Below are positions 8,350-17,182 of a DNA stretch of 64,000 nt, piece by piece. The stretch's first letter is position 1. Each line of letters starts with the position of its first letter. Origin of the DNA: Pseudoflavonifractor sp. AF19-9AC. Lineage in GTDB: Bacteria > Bacillota > Clostridia > Oscillospirales > Oscillospiraceae. The notes under the pieces were generated by a model. The model saw only the letters and a program-made list of their open reading frames with translations. It did not search any database and had not been told where the DNA came from. Both the position numbers and the translations under genes were made by a program. The stretch is taken from assembly GCF_003478995.1 (NCBI RefSeq), contig NZ_QUGI01000003.1:124001-188000 (forward strand), written 5' to 3'.

Positions 8350-8988
8350 ATGGCTTTTGATTATAAAAAAGCATACAAGGAATTTTACTTGCTGCCGTCT
8401 GAGCCGCAGATCCTTGCGGTTCCTCCTATAAACTTTCTGGCGGTGCGGGGGCAAGGCGACCCCAACCAGGAGGGCGGCGCATACAAGCAGGCCCTGGAAC
8501 TGCTTTACGCAGTGGCCTACACCATCAAAATGAGCAAGATGGGCAAACACCGGCTGGAGGGCTACTTTGATTACGTGGTGCCGCCCCTGGAAGGCTTGTG
8601 GTGGCAGGAGGGCATCCACGGGGTGGATTACGCCCATAAGGAAGATTTCCAGTGGATCTCCCTCATCCGCCTGCCGGAGTTTGTGACGAAAGAGGTCTTC
8701 CGCTGGGCCATCCGAGAGGCCACGGAAAAGAAACAGCAGGACTTCTCCCCGGTGGAGTTTTTCTCTTGGGAGGAGGGATTGTGCGTCCAGTGCATGCACA
8801 TCGGCCCCTATGATAGCGAGCCTGCCACGGTAACCGCCATGGCGGAATACGCCAAAAACCAGGGCTATGAGGCGGACTTTGGGGCGGACCGGTTCCACCA
8901 CGAGATTTATTTGAGCGATGTGCGGCGGTACAAACCCGAGCGGCTGAAAACCGTCATCCGGCACCCAATCAGGAAGGCACTGCTATGA
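8350..8988 (+). CDS. GyrI-like small-molecule binding protein
   Basis: About 212 residues. The ATG at 8350 is preferred over the in-frame ATG at 8344 because GGAGG is eight bases upstream of it but only two from the other. The sequence LAVPPINFLAVRGQGDPN and the late HIGPYDSEPATVTAM motif are typical of the GyrI-like domain that binds small amphipathic ligands in MerR/AraC regulators. Here it stands alone with no DNA-binding domain, next to a WYL regulator. Confidence 0.83.
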   Translation: MAFDYKKAYKEFYLLPSEPQILAVPPINFLAVRGQGDPNQEGGAYKQALELLYAVAYTIKMSKMGKHRLEGYFDYVVPPLEGLWWQEGIHGVDYAHKEDFQWISLIRLPEFVTKEVFRWAIREATEKKQQDFSPVEFFSWEEGLCVQCMHIGPYDSEPATVTAMAEYAKNQGYEADFGADRFHHEIYLSDVRRYKPERLKTVIRHPIRKALL

Positions 8989-9497
8989 AACAGATTGACA
9001 CGATTATTCGCAAAATACGCCCGGAAGAGTACAGACTTCTGCGGGAATTTCTCTACCAAGCCATCTATCTCCCGGAGGGCGTTGAGTCGCCGCCCCGGTC
9101 AGTGGTAGATCTGCCGGAGCTAAAGGTCTATGTTACAGGCTTCGGCACACAGCCTGGTGACTACTGTCTGGTGGCCGAGACAGAGGAAAAAGTGGTGGGT
9201 GCGGCATGGAGCCGTATCATGGAGGACTACGGTCACATCGACAACAATACGCCATCCCTGGCTATCTCGTTGCTGCCTGAATACCGCGGGCTGGGCATCG
9301 GGACCCAACTGCTGAATACCCTTTTGCTTTTGCTACAGGAGAATGGGGTGCTTCGGACATCCCTCTCCGTTCAGAAAGAGAACCCAGCTCTGCATCTGTA
9401 CGAGCGAGCAGGATTTCGAATTTTAGAAGAAAAAGACACAGAATATCTAATGTTGCGGGACATCACCAATCATGCTGATATGGAGGAAATACCATGA
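8985..9497 (+). CDS. GNAT N-acetyltransferase
   Basis: 170 residues. Motif A is LAISLLPEYRGLGIGTQLLN, followed by SLSVQKENPALHLYERAGF (motif B), the full GNAT core. Both ends overlap their neighbours by four bases (ATGA), placing it in the WYL-led operon. The substrate is unknown. Confidence 0.86.
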   Translation: MKQIDTIIRKIRPEEYRLLREFLYQAIYLPEGVESPPRSVVDLPELKVYVTGFGTQPGDYCLVAETEEKVVGAAWSRIMEDYGHIDNNTPSLAISLLPEYRGLGIGTQLLNTLLLLLQENGVLRTSLSVQKENPALHLYERAGFRILEEKDTEYLMLRDITNHADMEEIP

Positions 9498-10051
9498 AAG
9501 GCTTTACCCGTACTGAAACCCGTTTCTCCCTGTGCGGTCTCAACTGCGCCCTGTGCTCCATGCACCTGGGCGGCTACTGTCCCGGCTGCGGCGGCGGTGC
9601 AGGCAACCAGAGCTGCGCCATGGCCAAGTGCTCCCTGGAGCACGGCGGCGTTTCCTTCTGCTGGCAGTGCCCGAAGTACCCCTGTTCCCGCTATGAGGGC
9701 TTCGACGACGGGGACTCCTTTGTCCCCCACCGGAACCAGCAGCAGGACATTGCCCTGGCCCGGACGCTTGGACTGGACACTTACCTTGCCCAACTGGAGG
9801 AAAAACGGACGATTTTAGATGTGCTTCTGGCCCATTACAACGATGGCCGCCGCAAGACTCTTTTCAACACGGCGGTCTATCTCCTGCCTTTGGATGATTT
9901 GCAGTCCGTGATGTCTGCCCTGGACAGCCGCCCGGAACTTGCCGGACTGCCAATCAAGGAGCGGGCTCTCGCCGCCGTGGAGTTGCTGCAAGAGACGGCG
10001 GACCGCCGGAACATCAGCTTGAAGCTCAACAAAAAACCGAAACAGAGGTGA
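9494..10051 (+). CDS. DUF3795 cysteine-rich protein
   Basis: 185 residues. The N-terminal 75 residues are rich in cysteine (CGLNCALCSMHLGGYCPGC, then CAMAKC and CWQCPKYPC), the pattern of DUF3795 proteins, which probably bind a metal or Fe-S centre. The C-terminal half is helical and carries no motif I recognise. It overlaps the preceding GNAT gene by four bases. Confidence 0.82.
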   Translation: MKGFTRTETRFSLCGLNCALCSMHLGGYCPGCGGGAGNQSCAMAKCSLEHGGVSFCWQCPKYPCSRYEGFDDGDSFVPHRNQQQDIALARTLGLDTYLAQLEEKRTILDVLLAHYNDGRRKTLFNTAVYLLPLDDLQSVMSALDSRPELAGLPIKERALAAVELLQETADRRNISLKLNKKPKQR

Positions 10052-10055
10052 TTCC

Positions 10056-10451
10056 ATGTCCACATCCAAAGTGACGGTCCATTTCCCCTGCCCGGTGGAA
10101 CGGGTGTGGCAGACGGTGACCGACCTCAGCCGCACCGCCTGGCGCAGCGACCTCAAACGGGTGGACGTCCTGGACGAAATCCATTTTGTAGAGCACTCCA
10201 AAAGCGGCTTCGCCACCCGCTTCACCGTCACGGTCTGTGAGCCGCCCCGCTTCTGGGCCTTTGTCATGGAAAACGAAAACATGTCCGGCTCCTGGGAGGG
10301 AATCTTTGAAGCGGCAGAGGACGGCACCCTTCTCACCTGCTCTGAGACCGTCACCGCCAGGCGTTTTTGGATGCGGCCCCTTGTCCCCGGCTACTTGAAG
10401 CGGCAGCAGAGGCTCTATCTGAAGGATTTGCGGAAGGAATTGGGAAAGTAG
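10056..10451 (+). CDS. SRPBCC/START-like domain protein
   Basis: 131 residues with the polyketide-cyclase-like START layout: VTVHFPCPVERVWQTVTD at the start, a central FWAFVMENENMSGSWEGIF strand pair, and a C-terminal helix (YLKRQQRLYLKDLRKEL). Such proteins bind hydrophobic ligands in a central cavity. It is the last gene of the WYL-led run, four bases after the DUF3795 stop. Confidence 0.78.
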   Translation: MSTSKVTVHFPCPVERVWQTVTDLSRTAWRSDLKRVDVLDEIHFVEHSKSGFATRFTVTVCEPPRFWAFVMENENMSGSWEGIFEAAEDGTLLTCSETVTARRFWMRPLVPGYLKRQQRLYLKDLRKELGK

Positions 10452-10471
10452 GCCGTGTTAATCTGCGTTGC

Positions 10472-10500
10472 TTGCGGCAACGGGTCATTCTCCCTACAAT
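10472..10500 (+). promoter_or_regulatory. Promoter of the HTH membrane regulator
   Basis: TTGCGG (10472-10477), a 17-base spacer and TACAAT (10495-10500), with the ATG at 10535. Confidence 0.55.
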
Positions 10501-10534
10501 GGCGGTAACACCTGAGTGAAAGGAGTTATCCCTC

Positions 10535-11044
10535 ATGTTGAACGAAAACATCAAGGCTATCCGGAAGTCAAAGGGGCTCTCCCAAGAGGACCTCGCCGTG
10601 AAGCTGAATGTGGTACGGCAGACCGTCTCCAAATGGGAGCAGGGACGCTCCGTCCCGGATTCCGACCTGCTCATCGCCCTGTCGGAGGCTCTGGAGACCC
10701 CCGTGAGCACGCTGCTGGGAGAGACGGTGGCGGAGTCGGAGGCGGACGCCGTCAAAGCGCTTGCCGAAAAGCTGGAAATCATCAATTTGCAGCTTGCACG
10801 GAGAAAAGCCCTGCGAACAGCCATCCTCCATTGGCTGCTCATTACGCTATATGCGGGCATTGGACTGGGTTTTGCCATGCTGCTCGCAGCAGGCAGCCCT
10901 TACCTTAGTTGGGATTTCAGTGACCCGGAACTCGCCGTTGCAGGTACGATTTTTCACGCATTTGAGTGGTTGTTTGTCCAGCTGGCTCCCTTGATTCTGC
11001 TGGCGGCAATGGTTGGAATTTGGCTGACGCGAAAAAAAGCATAG
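10535..11044 (+). CDS. XRE-family HTH protein with membrane tail
   Basis: 169 residues. Residues 1-60 are a Cro/CI helix-turn-helix (LSQEDLAVKLNVVRQTVSKWEQG). A linker is followed by two hydrophobic segments (LHWLLITLYAGIGLGFAMLL and FVQLAPLILLAAMVGIWL) that should anchor it in the membrane, ending in RKKA. This HTH-plus-transmembrane architecture is widespread in clostridia with unknown targets. The RBS is AAAGGAG. It has its own promoter. Confidence 0.82.
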   Translation: MLNENIKAIRKSKGLSQEDLAVKLNVVRQTVSKWEQGRSVPDSDLLIALSEALETPVSTLLGETVAESEADAVKALAEKLEIINLQLARRKALRTAILHWLLITLYAGIGLGFAMLLAAGSPYLSWDFSDPELAVAGTIFHAFEWLFVQLAPLILLAAMVGIWLTRKKA

Positions 11045-11237
11045 ATTAGGTTTGGCTGGACAGCAGCATGGGCGCACCGCACACATGCACCCCTCCCCTA
11101 AGACAAGAAAGCACGATCTGGCAGAGATTCGGAAAAGCTTGGGATCTTCAACCAGATAAAGTGAAAAAATATATGTTCCAATGGGTGCGAAGCGCCATTC
11201 TGTTCGCGCTCGCGAACAGAAGAAAATTGACACAAAG

Positions 11238-11280
11238 GCAGCGTGATATTCCATGATTTTTGGATATCACGCTGTTTTTA
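11238..11280 (+). terminator. Rho-independent terminator
   Basis: CAGCGTGATATTCCA (11239-11253) pairs with TGGATATCACGCTG (11261-11274), then TTTTTA. It is about 195 bases after the HTH gene and either ends that transcript or attenuates one entering the surface-protein gene. Confidence 0.75.
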
Positions 11281-11432
11281 TGCCAAAAGTCCCATTTTCA
11301 AGCTGTGTCCCCTTCAAAAAAATGAGCCATTTCAGGGGGCAAAAAGGAGCATAGCGGAATGGATTTTTTTGTGGTAAAGTAATAGTCAGGAGAAGGATGC
11401 CCCATTTGGTGCGTCGGAACAGAACAGAGAAT

Positions 11433-11476
11433 GGGAAAGGGCCATGGCCCTTTCCCGGTATGGGGTTCCCCATACC
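11433..11476. repeat. Two abutting near-perfect palindromes
   Basis: 11433-11456 is a perfect 24-base palindrome (arms GGGAAAGGGCCA and TGGCCCTTTCCC). 11457-11476 follows with no gap (GGTATGGGG, two bases, CCCCATACC). They lie 64 bases before the ATG of the SLH protein. In RNA they would form two stacked hairpins; in DNA the first could be a dimeric protein site. Confidence 0.7.
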
Positions 11477-11539
11477 GAGATATCTCTGCCCCGGGAAACA
11501 CAAAAAAGTCGGCCCGCCGCCGCGAAGAGGAGGTACCAT

Positions 11540-14500
11540 ATGAAAAAACGGATGTTCAGTGTTTTCATTTGTATGGCGCTCTGCCTGAGCCTGCTGCCCA
11601 CCACAGTGCTGGCGGGGGATACGGTGTCCTTCATCGAGTACAGCTGGAACAAGGACACATCCACGCTGACCTCGGCAACAAAGTCGGTCAGCGACTACAC
11701 AACCATTACCAACAGTACCACCAACTGGAACAACACCGCTACCGGCTGGTATGTGGCCCAGGGCGACGTCACCATCGGCAGTGAGACCGTCCCCCAGAGC
11801 GTCACGGTCAACGGCGACGTCCGTCTGATCCTGGCCGACGGCTGCACCCTCACCGTCAACGGGGGCATCCAGGTGGCGGAGGGCAACAGCCTCATCATCT
11901 ACGGCCAGTCCGGCGGCACCGGCCAGCTCATTGCCAATGCTGCTTCCGGCAGCCACAATGCCGGTATTGGAGGCAACGGCAGTGAAAACAGCGATGGCGA
12001 AACTGCCGGCACCATCACCATCCACGGCGGCCAGGTCACTGCCACTGGCGACGGCGATGTCTTTGAATACAGCGGTGCAGGAATTGGCGGCGGCGGCGGG
12101 AACCCCGCCGGCAGCGGCGGCACCGTGATCATCTACGGCGGTCAGGTCACCGCCACGGGCGGCAGCAGAGGCTCTGGCATCGGCGGCGGCGGCAGTCCTG
12201 TCCGCGTCGGCAGCGGCGGTGACGGCGGCACGGTCACCATCTACGGCGGCACAGTTACTGCCACGGGCAGCGTCGGTGCAGGTATCGGCGGCGGCAGCGG
12301 CGGTGACGGCGGCACGATCACCATCCACGGCGGTACAGTCACGGCCACTGGCTCCGGCGGCGCGGGCATCGGCGGCGGTTATAGCGGCTCCGGCGGCACA
12401 ATCATTATCCACGGCGGCACAGTCAACGCCACCGTCAGAGTCGGCCATGGAGCAGGCATCGGCGGCGGTGGCGGCGGTGACGGCGGCACGACCACCATCC
12501 ACGGCGGCACGATCACCATCCACGGCGGCACGGTCACCGCCGCCGCCAGCAGCAACGGTGCAGGCATCGGCGGCGGCGGCACCAACAGCGGCAATGGCGG
12601 CAGCGGCGGGAACATCACCATCTCCGGCGGCACAGTCACCGCCACAAGCAACGGCGGTGCAGGCATCGGCGGCGGCAGCGGCGGTAACGGCGGCACGGTC
12701 ATCATCTCCGGCGGCACAGTCACCGCCACGGGCGGCGGTGTAGGCATTGGCGGCGGCATCAGCGGCAGCGGCAGCTTCTCCACTGGCACAAGCGGCAGCG
12801 CTGTGATCTTCGCCAGCAGCAACAGCGGGAATGCCATTCCGGACAACGATGATACGAGCAGCTGGCAGGGCGTGATCTTCCAGGGAAACAAGGGCAACGT
12901 GTACGGCACCAGCGTCACCCCCATCGAGGACTTCACCATTCCCGCAGATAAGACGCTGGTCATTGAGGAAGGCAAAACCCTCATTCTCTCCCAGGGCGTG
13001 GCCCTTACCAACAACGGCATCCTTACCATCTCCCAGAATGCAACCCTGACCAACGAGGGCGTCCTTATTACCAAAGGCACCCTTACCAACGGCGGAGCCA
13101 TCCAAAACAAAGGCGCTATTGTTTACTACGAAACAAAGCCTGAGGGAGTGACCGGCAGCGGCTCAGTATTTGACGGCGATTCCCCTGTCCCCTATGTGGA
13201 TGAAACCGGCGCATTACAGACCTGTTCAGACTACACACTGGTGACCTCGGATGTGACCCAGTGGACAGGAGATACAGAAAGCGGCTGGTATGTGGCCGTG
13301 GGGAAGATCACCCTGGGCTCCCGCGCCGCCGTCACCGGCGACGTCCGCCTGATTCTGACCGACGGCTGCACCCTCACTGTCAACAGCGGCATCCAGGTGG
13401 ACGGAAATAACAGCCTTACTATCTACGGCCAGAAGGACGGCAGCGGGACAGTCAACGCCACGGGCGCCTCCGGCAACGCCGGCATCGGCGGCGGCTATCA
13501 AGGCTCCGGCGGCACGGTCATCATCTCCGGCGGCACGGTCAACGCCACGGGCAGTGTCAACGGCGCGGGCAGTGTCAACGGCGCGGGCATCGGCGGCGGC
13601 GCGGGTGGTTCCGGCGGCATGGTCACTATCTCCGGCGGTACGGTCAACGCCACCGGAGGCACCATCAGCGCGGGCATCGGCGCCGGGGGGATAACCGCGT
13701 CCGGCAACTTCGGCTCCGGCGGCACGATCATCATCTCCGGCGGCACGGTGACCGCCACCGGCAAAGCCATCGGTAACGACACGAGCCTGACCCTCTCCCC
13801 CAAAGCTGGCGAAAAAATTGCGGCACGGGCGGGCGACAGCGAAAGCGGGGCTACCCCGCTGGCGGGATCGCCCTTTGCCACGGAAACTAAGATCACGGAC
13901 CTGGTGTCCGGGCAAAAATACTTCCACAGCCAGGTGGAGAAGATCACCTACACCGTTACCGTCCAAGCGTCTGAGGGCGGCACTGCCACCGCCGACAAGA
14001 CCACGGCGGCAGAGGGCGAGGTCATTACTCTCACCGCCACTCCCGACAGCGGCTACCACTTTACCGGCTGGACTTCTTCCAATGGCGGCTCCTTTGCCGA
14101 TGCCTCCGGCTCAAGCACCACCTTCACCATGCCCGCCGGGGATGTGACGGTCACGGCAAACTTTGCCCGCAATTCCAGCGGCTCCAGTGACCCCACCTAC
14201 TCCGTCACCCTGCCCGGCGAGGTGGAGGGCGGCACGGTCACCGCCAACAAGCGCTACGCCGAAAAGGGCGAGACCTTCCCCTTCACCGTCACCCCCGACG
14301 AGGGCTGGGAGCTGGACACCCTGACGGTCACTGACCGCAGCGGCAAGAAATTGGAAGTGACCCACAAGGGCGGCGGCGTGTACGCCTTCCAGATGCCCGC
14401 CGGACAGGTGGAGATCGAAATCTCCTTCCGGGAGGTCAAACCCGAACCCCTGCCCTTTACCGATGTGAGGGAGGACACATGGTATTCCGAGGCGGTGCGC

Positions 14501-15013
14501 TATGTCTATGAGCACGGCCTCATGGCGGGTACCGGCGCCGCCACCTTCGGCCCCGACGTCACCACCAGCCGTTCCATGATCGCCACCATTCTCTGGCGCA
14601 TCGCAGGCAGTCCGGTGGTGAACTACGCCATGAACTTCTCCGACGTGCCCCAGGACCAGTGGTACTCCGAGGCGGTCCGCTGGGCCACCAGTGAGGGCGT
14701 GGTCTCCGGCTACGGCGACGGCTCCTTCGGCACCAACGACCCCATTACCCGGGAACAGTTTGCCCTCATGCTGTGGCGGCTGGCCCAGAATCAGGGCTAT
14801 GACGTGTCCGTGGGCGAGAACACCAACATTCTCTCCTATACGGATGTTTCGGAGGTCTCTGAGTACGCCATCCCCGCCCTCCAGTGGGCCGTGGGCGCAG
14901 GCATCATCAGCGGCACCGGCGACGGCTCCACCCTCTCCCCCCAGGGCCAGGCTACCCGGGCTCAGGCCGCGGTGATGCTCATGTGGTTTTGTGAAAAATA
15001 TGTGACCTGGTAA
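11540..15013 (+). CDS. Secreted glycine-repeat surface protein with SLH anchor
   Basis: 1157 residues from the ATG at 11540, with GAGGAGG seven bases upstream. It has a signal peptide with probable cleavage after TTVLA (residue 24-25). Two paralogous modules follow (about residues 30-480 and 560-750). Each opens with a GWYVAxG...VTxxGDVRLIL.DGCTLTV segment, then turns into many copies of a GG(T/N)(V/I)xATG...AGIGGG unit likely to form a glycine-rich beta-helix. Two InlB-like bacterial repeat domains follow (about 804-880 and 885-960; the first contains LTATPDSGYHFTGW). Three SLH domains end it (about 969-1155, TWYSEAVRYVYEHGLMAGTG), which bind secondary cell-wall polymer. It is a cell-surface adhesin or structural protein; the ligand is unknown. 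Confidence 0.88.
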   Translation: MKKRMFSVFICMALCLSLLPTTVLAGDTVSFIEYSWNKDTSTLTSATKSVSDYTTITNSTTNWNNTATGWYVAQGDVTIGSETVPQSVTVNGDVRLILADGCTLTVNGGIQVAEGNSLIIYGQSGGTGQLIANAASGSHNAGIGGNGSENSDGETAGTITIHGGQVTATGDGDVFEYSGAGIGGGGGNPAGSGGTVIIYGGQVTATGGSRGSGIGGGGSPVRVGSGGDGGTVTIYGGTVTATGSVGAGIGGGSGGDGGTITIHGGTVTATGSGGAGIGGGYSGSGGTIIIHGGTVNATVRVGHGAGIGGGGGGDGGTTTIHGGTITIHGGTVTAAASSNGAGIGGGGTNSGNGGSGGNITISGGTVTATSNGGAGIGGGSGGNGGTVIISGGTVTATGGGVGIGGGISGSGSFSTGTSGSAVIFASSNSGNAIPDNDDTSSWQGVIFQGNKGNVYGTSVTPIEDFTIPADKTLVIEEGKTLILSQGVALTNNGILTISQNATLTNEGVLITKGTLTNGGAIQNKGAIVYYETKPEGVTGSGSVFDGDSPVPYVDETGALQTCSDYTLVTSDVTQWTGDTESGWYVAVGKITLGSRAAVTGDVRLILTDGCTLTVNSGIQVDGNNSLTIYGQKDGSGTVNATGASGNAGIGGGYQGSGGTVIISGGTVNATGSVNGAGSVNGAGIGGGAGGSGGMVTISGGTVNATGGTISAGIGAGGITASGNFGSGGTIIISGGTVTATGKAIGNDTSLTLSPKAGEKIAARAGDSESGATPLAGSPFATETKITDLVSGQKYFHSQVEKITYTVTVQASEGGTATADKTTAAEGEVITLTATPDSGYHFTGWTSSNGGSFADASGSSTTFTMPAGDVTVTANFARNSSGSSDPTYSVTLPGEVEGGTVTANKRYAEKGETFPFTVTPDEGWELDTLTVTDRSGKKLEVTHKGGGVYAFQMPAGQVEIEISFREVKPEPLPFTDVREDTWYSEAVRYVYEHGLMAGTGAATFGPDVTTSRSMIATILWRIAGSPVVNYAMNFSDVPQDQWYSEAVRWATSEGVVSGYGDGSFGTNDPITREQFALMLWRLAQNQGYDVSVGENTNILSYTDVSEVSEYAIPALQWAVGAGIISGTGDGSTLSPQGQATRAQAAVMLMWFCEKYVTW
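12001..12780 (+). repeat. Degenerate in-gene repeats encoding GG-rich units
   Basis: About nine to ten imperfect copies of an 80-100 base unit, encoding an (I/V)xGGxVTATGxxGxGIGGG pattern in frame. Unit lengths differ, so copies may have been gained and lost by recombination. Confidence 0.75.
13440..13765 (+). repeat. Second in-gene repeat block
   Basis: About four further copies of the same GG-rich unit in the second module of the surface protein. The bases are close to the 12001-12780 block, so recombination between the two could delete the region between them. Confidence 0.65.
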
Positions 15014-15052
15014 GTCCTTCAAACTGCTCTTAAAAATTGTCTGCAAAGAACA

Positions 15053-15093
15053 CAGCGTCCACAGCGGGATATCCCGCTGTGGACGCTGCTTTT
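15053..15093 (+). terminator. Terminator of the surface-protein gene
   Basis: A perfect 36-base palindrome (15053-15088; arms begin CAGCGTCCACAGCGGG), followed by CTTTT. It is 40 bases after the stop. The rest of the 15014-15324 gap holds a TATACT -10-like hexamer (15205-15210) without a clear -35, the likely asr promoter region. Confidence 0.85.
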
Positions 15094-15324
15094 CACCGCT
15101 CAGAGAAGCGCTATGCGGCCGCCACTGCCGTCTGTCACACGCTATCCACACGATAATTTCTCAACATGTGTTCATTACTACTATCCAAATTGTGTAATTT
15201 ATTTTATACTGATGCCAGCTATATGGAAATTTTCTGCGGAACTGACAAAAGCCGCATTTCCCCTGCTGCGTGGTTCCGGGGCGGACGGTTTTCAATGGCA
15301 CACTATATTAGGGAGGTACTGAAC

Positions 15325-16362
15325 ATGGGCTTTTCTCTCTCCGTCTCCCAGGCGGACGCCGTACTGCGTGCGCTGAAGAAAGACTACCGTGTCTACGCAC
15401 CAAAGCGGTTTCCCAAGCAGGGCCGCTACTCCGACACCGACATCATCCGGTACGCCGAAGTAGATTCCTTTGCCGACATTGTTTGGGACACCAAGTCCGA
15501 CTACCCCGCCAAAGAAGTCATCACGCCCATCCAACAGGCCATTTTTTATTTTACTGAGGATGAATATCGGGCCAGCAAGGTCAAAACCAAGCCCATCCTG
15601 CTGCTGGCCCGCCCCTGCGACATCAATGCCCAGCGGATTCAGGCCCGCATCTACGCCGGAAACGGCGGTTATGACGACCTGTACTACATCCGGGTCCGGG
15701 AGCTGGTGAAGTTCGCCGTCATGGACTGCAACGGCGGCGACGACACCTGCTTCTGCGTGTCCATGGGCACCAACCGCACCGACGATTACGCCCTGGCCCT
15801 GAAGTTCTCCGCCGACGGGCTCCTGGTACAGGTGGCCGACGAGTCCTTTGCCCCCTACTTCCAGGACATGCCCCAGGCCGAGTACAGCCATGCCTTTGTG
15901 GAGGAAAACGAGCTGAAGGTCACCATCCCCGACCTCAGCGACAAGGCGGTTCGCATGGCTCTCAAGTCCCATTCCATGTGGCAGGAGTACAACAGCCGCT
16001 GCATCTCCTGCGGCGCCTGCACCGTGGCTTGCTCCACCTGCACCTGCTTTACTACCCGGGACGTCATCTACGGTGTCAACCCCGAGGTGGGCGAACGCCG
16101 CCGGGTAACTGCCTCCTGTCAGATTTCCGGCTTCGATCAGATGGCCGGTCAGAGTGAGTTCCGCTCCACCGCCGCTGACCGCATGCGCTACAAGGTGCTC
16201 CACAAGTTCCATGACTACAAGGCTCGGTTCGGTGAGGAGCACATGTGCGTGGGCTGCGGCCGCTGCACCCACCGCTGCCCGGAACTGATCTCCATCACCG
16301 CCACCGTCAACAAAGTATCTGCCGCCGTGGAAGAAATCAAGGCTTCCATGGCCAGTCAGTAA
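15325..16362 (+). CDS. asrA: Anaerobic sulfite reductase subunit A
   Basis: 345 residues from the ATG at 15325, with GGGAGG eight bases upstream. AsrA is the ferredoxin-like subunit of the siroheme sulfite reductase that makes sulfide from sulfite in the cytoplasm. The C-terminal third carries two [4Fe-4S] sites: CISCGACTVACSTCTC (near residue 229) and CVGCGRCTHRCP (near residue 308). The N-terminal part has the LLLARPCDINAQRIQ stretch typical of the family. It is the first gene of asrABC, with 14 bases to asrB. Confidence 0.93.
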   Translation: MGFSLSVSQADAVLRALKKDYRVYAPKRFPKQGRYSDTDIIRYAEVDSFADIVWDTKSDYPAKEVITPIQQAIFYFTEDEYRASKVKTKPILLLARPCDINAQRIQARIYAGNGGYDDLYYIRVRELVKFAVMDCNGGDDTCFCVSMGTNRTDDYALALKFSADGLLVQVADESFAPYFQDMPQAEYSHAFVEENELKVTIPDLSDKAVRMALKSHSMWQEYNSRCISCGACTVACSTCTCFTTRDVIYGVNPEVGERRRVTASCQISGFDQMAGQSEFRSTAADRMRYKVLHKFHDYKARFGEEHMCVGCGRCTHRCPELISITATVNKVSAAVEEIKASMASQ

Positions 16363-16376
16363 AGGAGGTCCGCGCT

Positions 16377-17164
16377 ATGATGAACCCTGTCCAGCCTCAG
16401 GCCTGTACCATCCTGAGCGTCAAGAAAGCCGTCATGAGTGGACCTTCCGGGTGTCTACCGACGCCAAGCCCGCCCACGGCCAATTCATGCAGCTGTCCAT
16501 CCCCATGATCGGCGAGGCCCCCATCTCCGTCTCCGCCCAGGGGGACGGATGGCTGGAGTTTACCATCCGCTCCGTGGGCAAGGTCACAAACGTCATCTTC
16601 CAGAAGGAGGCGGGCGATACCCTGTTCCTCCGGGGGCCCTACGGCAAGGGCTGGCCCGTGGAGCAGTTCCGGGACAAGCATCTGGTGGTCATTACCGGCG
16701 GCACCGGCCTGGCTCCTGTCCGCTCCATGCTCAACATGCTGGCCCAGACCCCCGGCTACGCCCGGTCGGTCCACCTGATCTGCGGCTTCAAGAACGCAGA
16801 CGGCATCGTGTTCCACAACGAGCTGGAGGAATGGAAGAACCACTTTTCCACCATTTACACCCTGGACAACGGCACCCTGGAGGGCTGGCGCACCGGCATG
16901 GTCACCGCCTTTGTGCCGGAGCTCCCCTTTGACTCCTTCGGCGGCGACTACGCTGTGGTGATCGTGGGGCCGCCGCCCATGATGAAGTTCACCGGCCTGG
17001 CCCTCATGGACCACGGCGTGGATCCGGAAAAGGTCTGGATGAGCTTCGAGCGCAAAATGTCCTGCGCGGTGGGCAAGTGCGGCCACTGCCGCATTGATGA
17101 GGTATATGTCTGTCTCGACGGCCCGGTGTTCCCCTACACGGTAGCCCGGGACCTGGTGGACTGA
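16377..17164 (+). pseudogene. asrB: Anaerobic sulfite reductase subunit B, frameshifted
   Basis: AsrB is the FAD/NAD(P)H-binding electron-entry subunit. The first 20 codons from the ATG at 16377 (RBS AAGGAGG) read the AsrB N-terminus (MMNPVQPQACTILSVKKAV). After that the homologous sequence (EWTFRVSTDAKPAHGQF) continues in another frame. The total length, 788 bases, is one short of a multiple of three, so a single base is missing near 16433-16437. Downstream everything is intact: GEAPISVS flavin loop, TGGTGLAPVRS nucleotide site and the CAVGKCGHCRID 2Fe-2S ligands ending in YVCLDGPVF. A GTG at 16451 could start a shortened 237-residue protein. This is either a real mutation or a sequencing/assembly error. 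Confidence 0.82.
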
Positions 17165-17182
17165 GAAAGGAGGGGCCAGAGG

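Larger units (their letters stand above)
11045..11539 (+). other. 495-base gap with hairpins, no gene
   Basis: No convincing coding region. It holds a small perfect hairpin at 11200-11219 (CTGTTCGCG, two bases, CGCGAACAG), a terminator at 11238-11280, and two abutting palindromes at 11433-11476 just before the surface-protein gene. The stretch 11045-11190 shows no structure that I recognise. Confidence 0.5.

Noticed and set aside
12001..12780. Regular repeats that could suggest a CRISPR array
   Set aside because: Units are in-frame, degenerate and coding (GG-rich protein repeats), without constant repeats or unique spacers.
11267..13105. Very long open frames opposite the surface-protein repeats
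   Set aside because: They translate to Ala/Val/Asp-rich low-complexity sequence produced by the complement of GGC/ACC-rich repeats. They have no ribosome site or domain.
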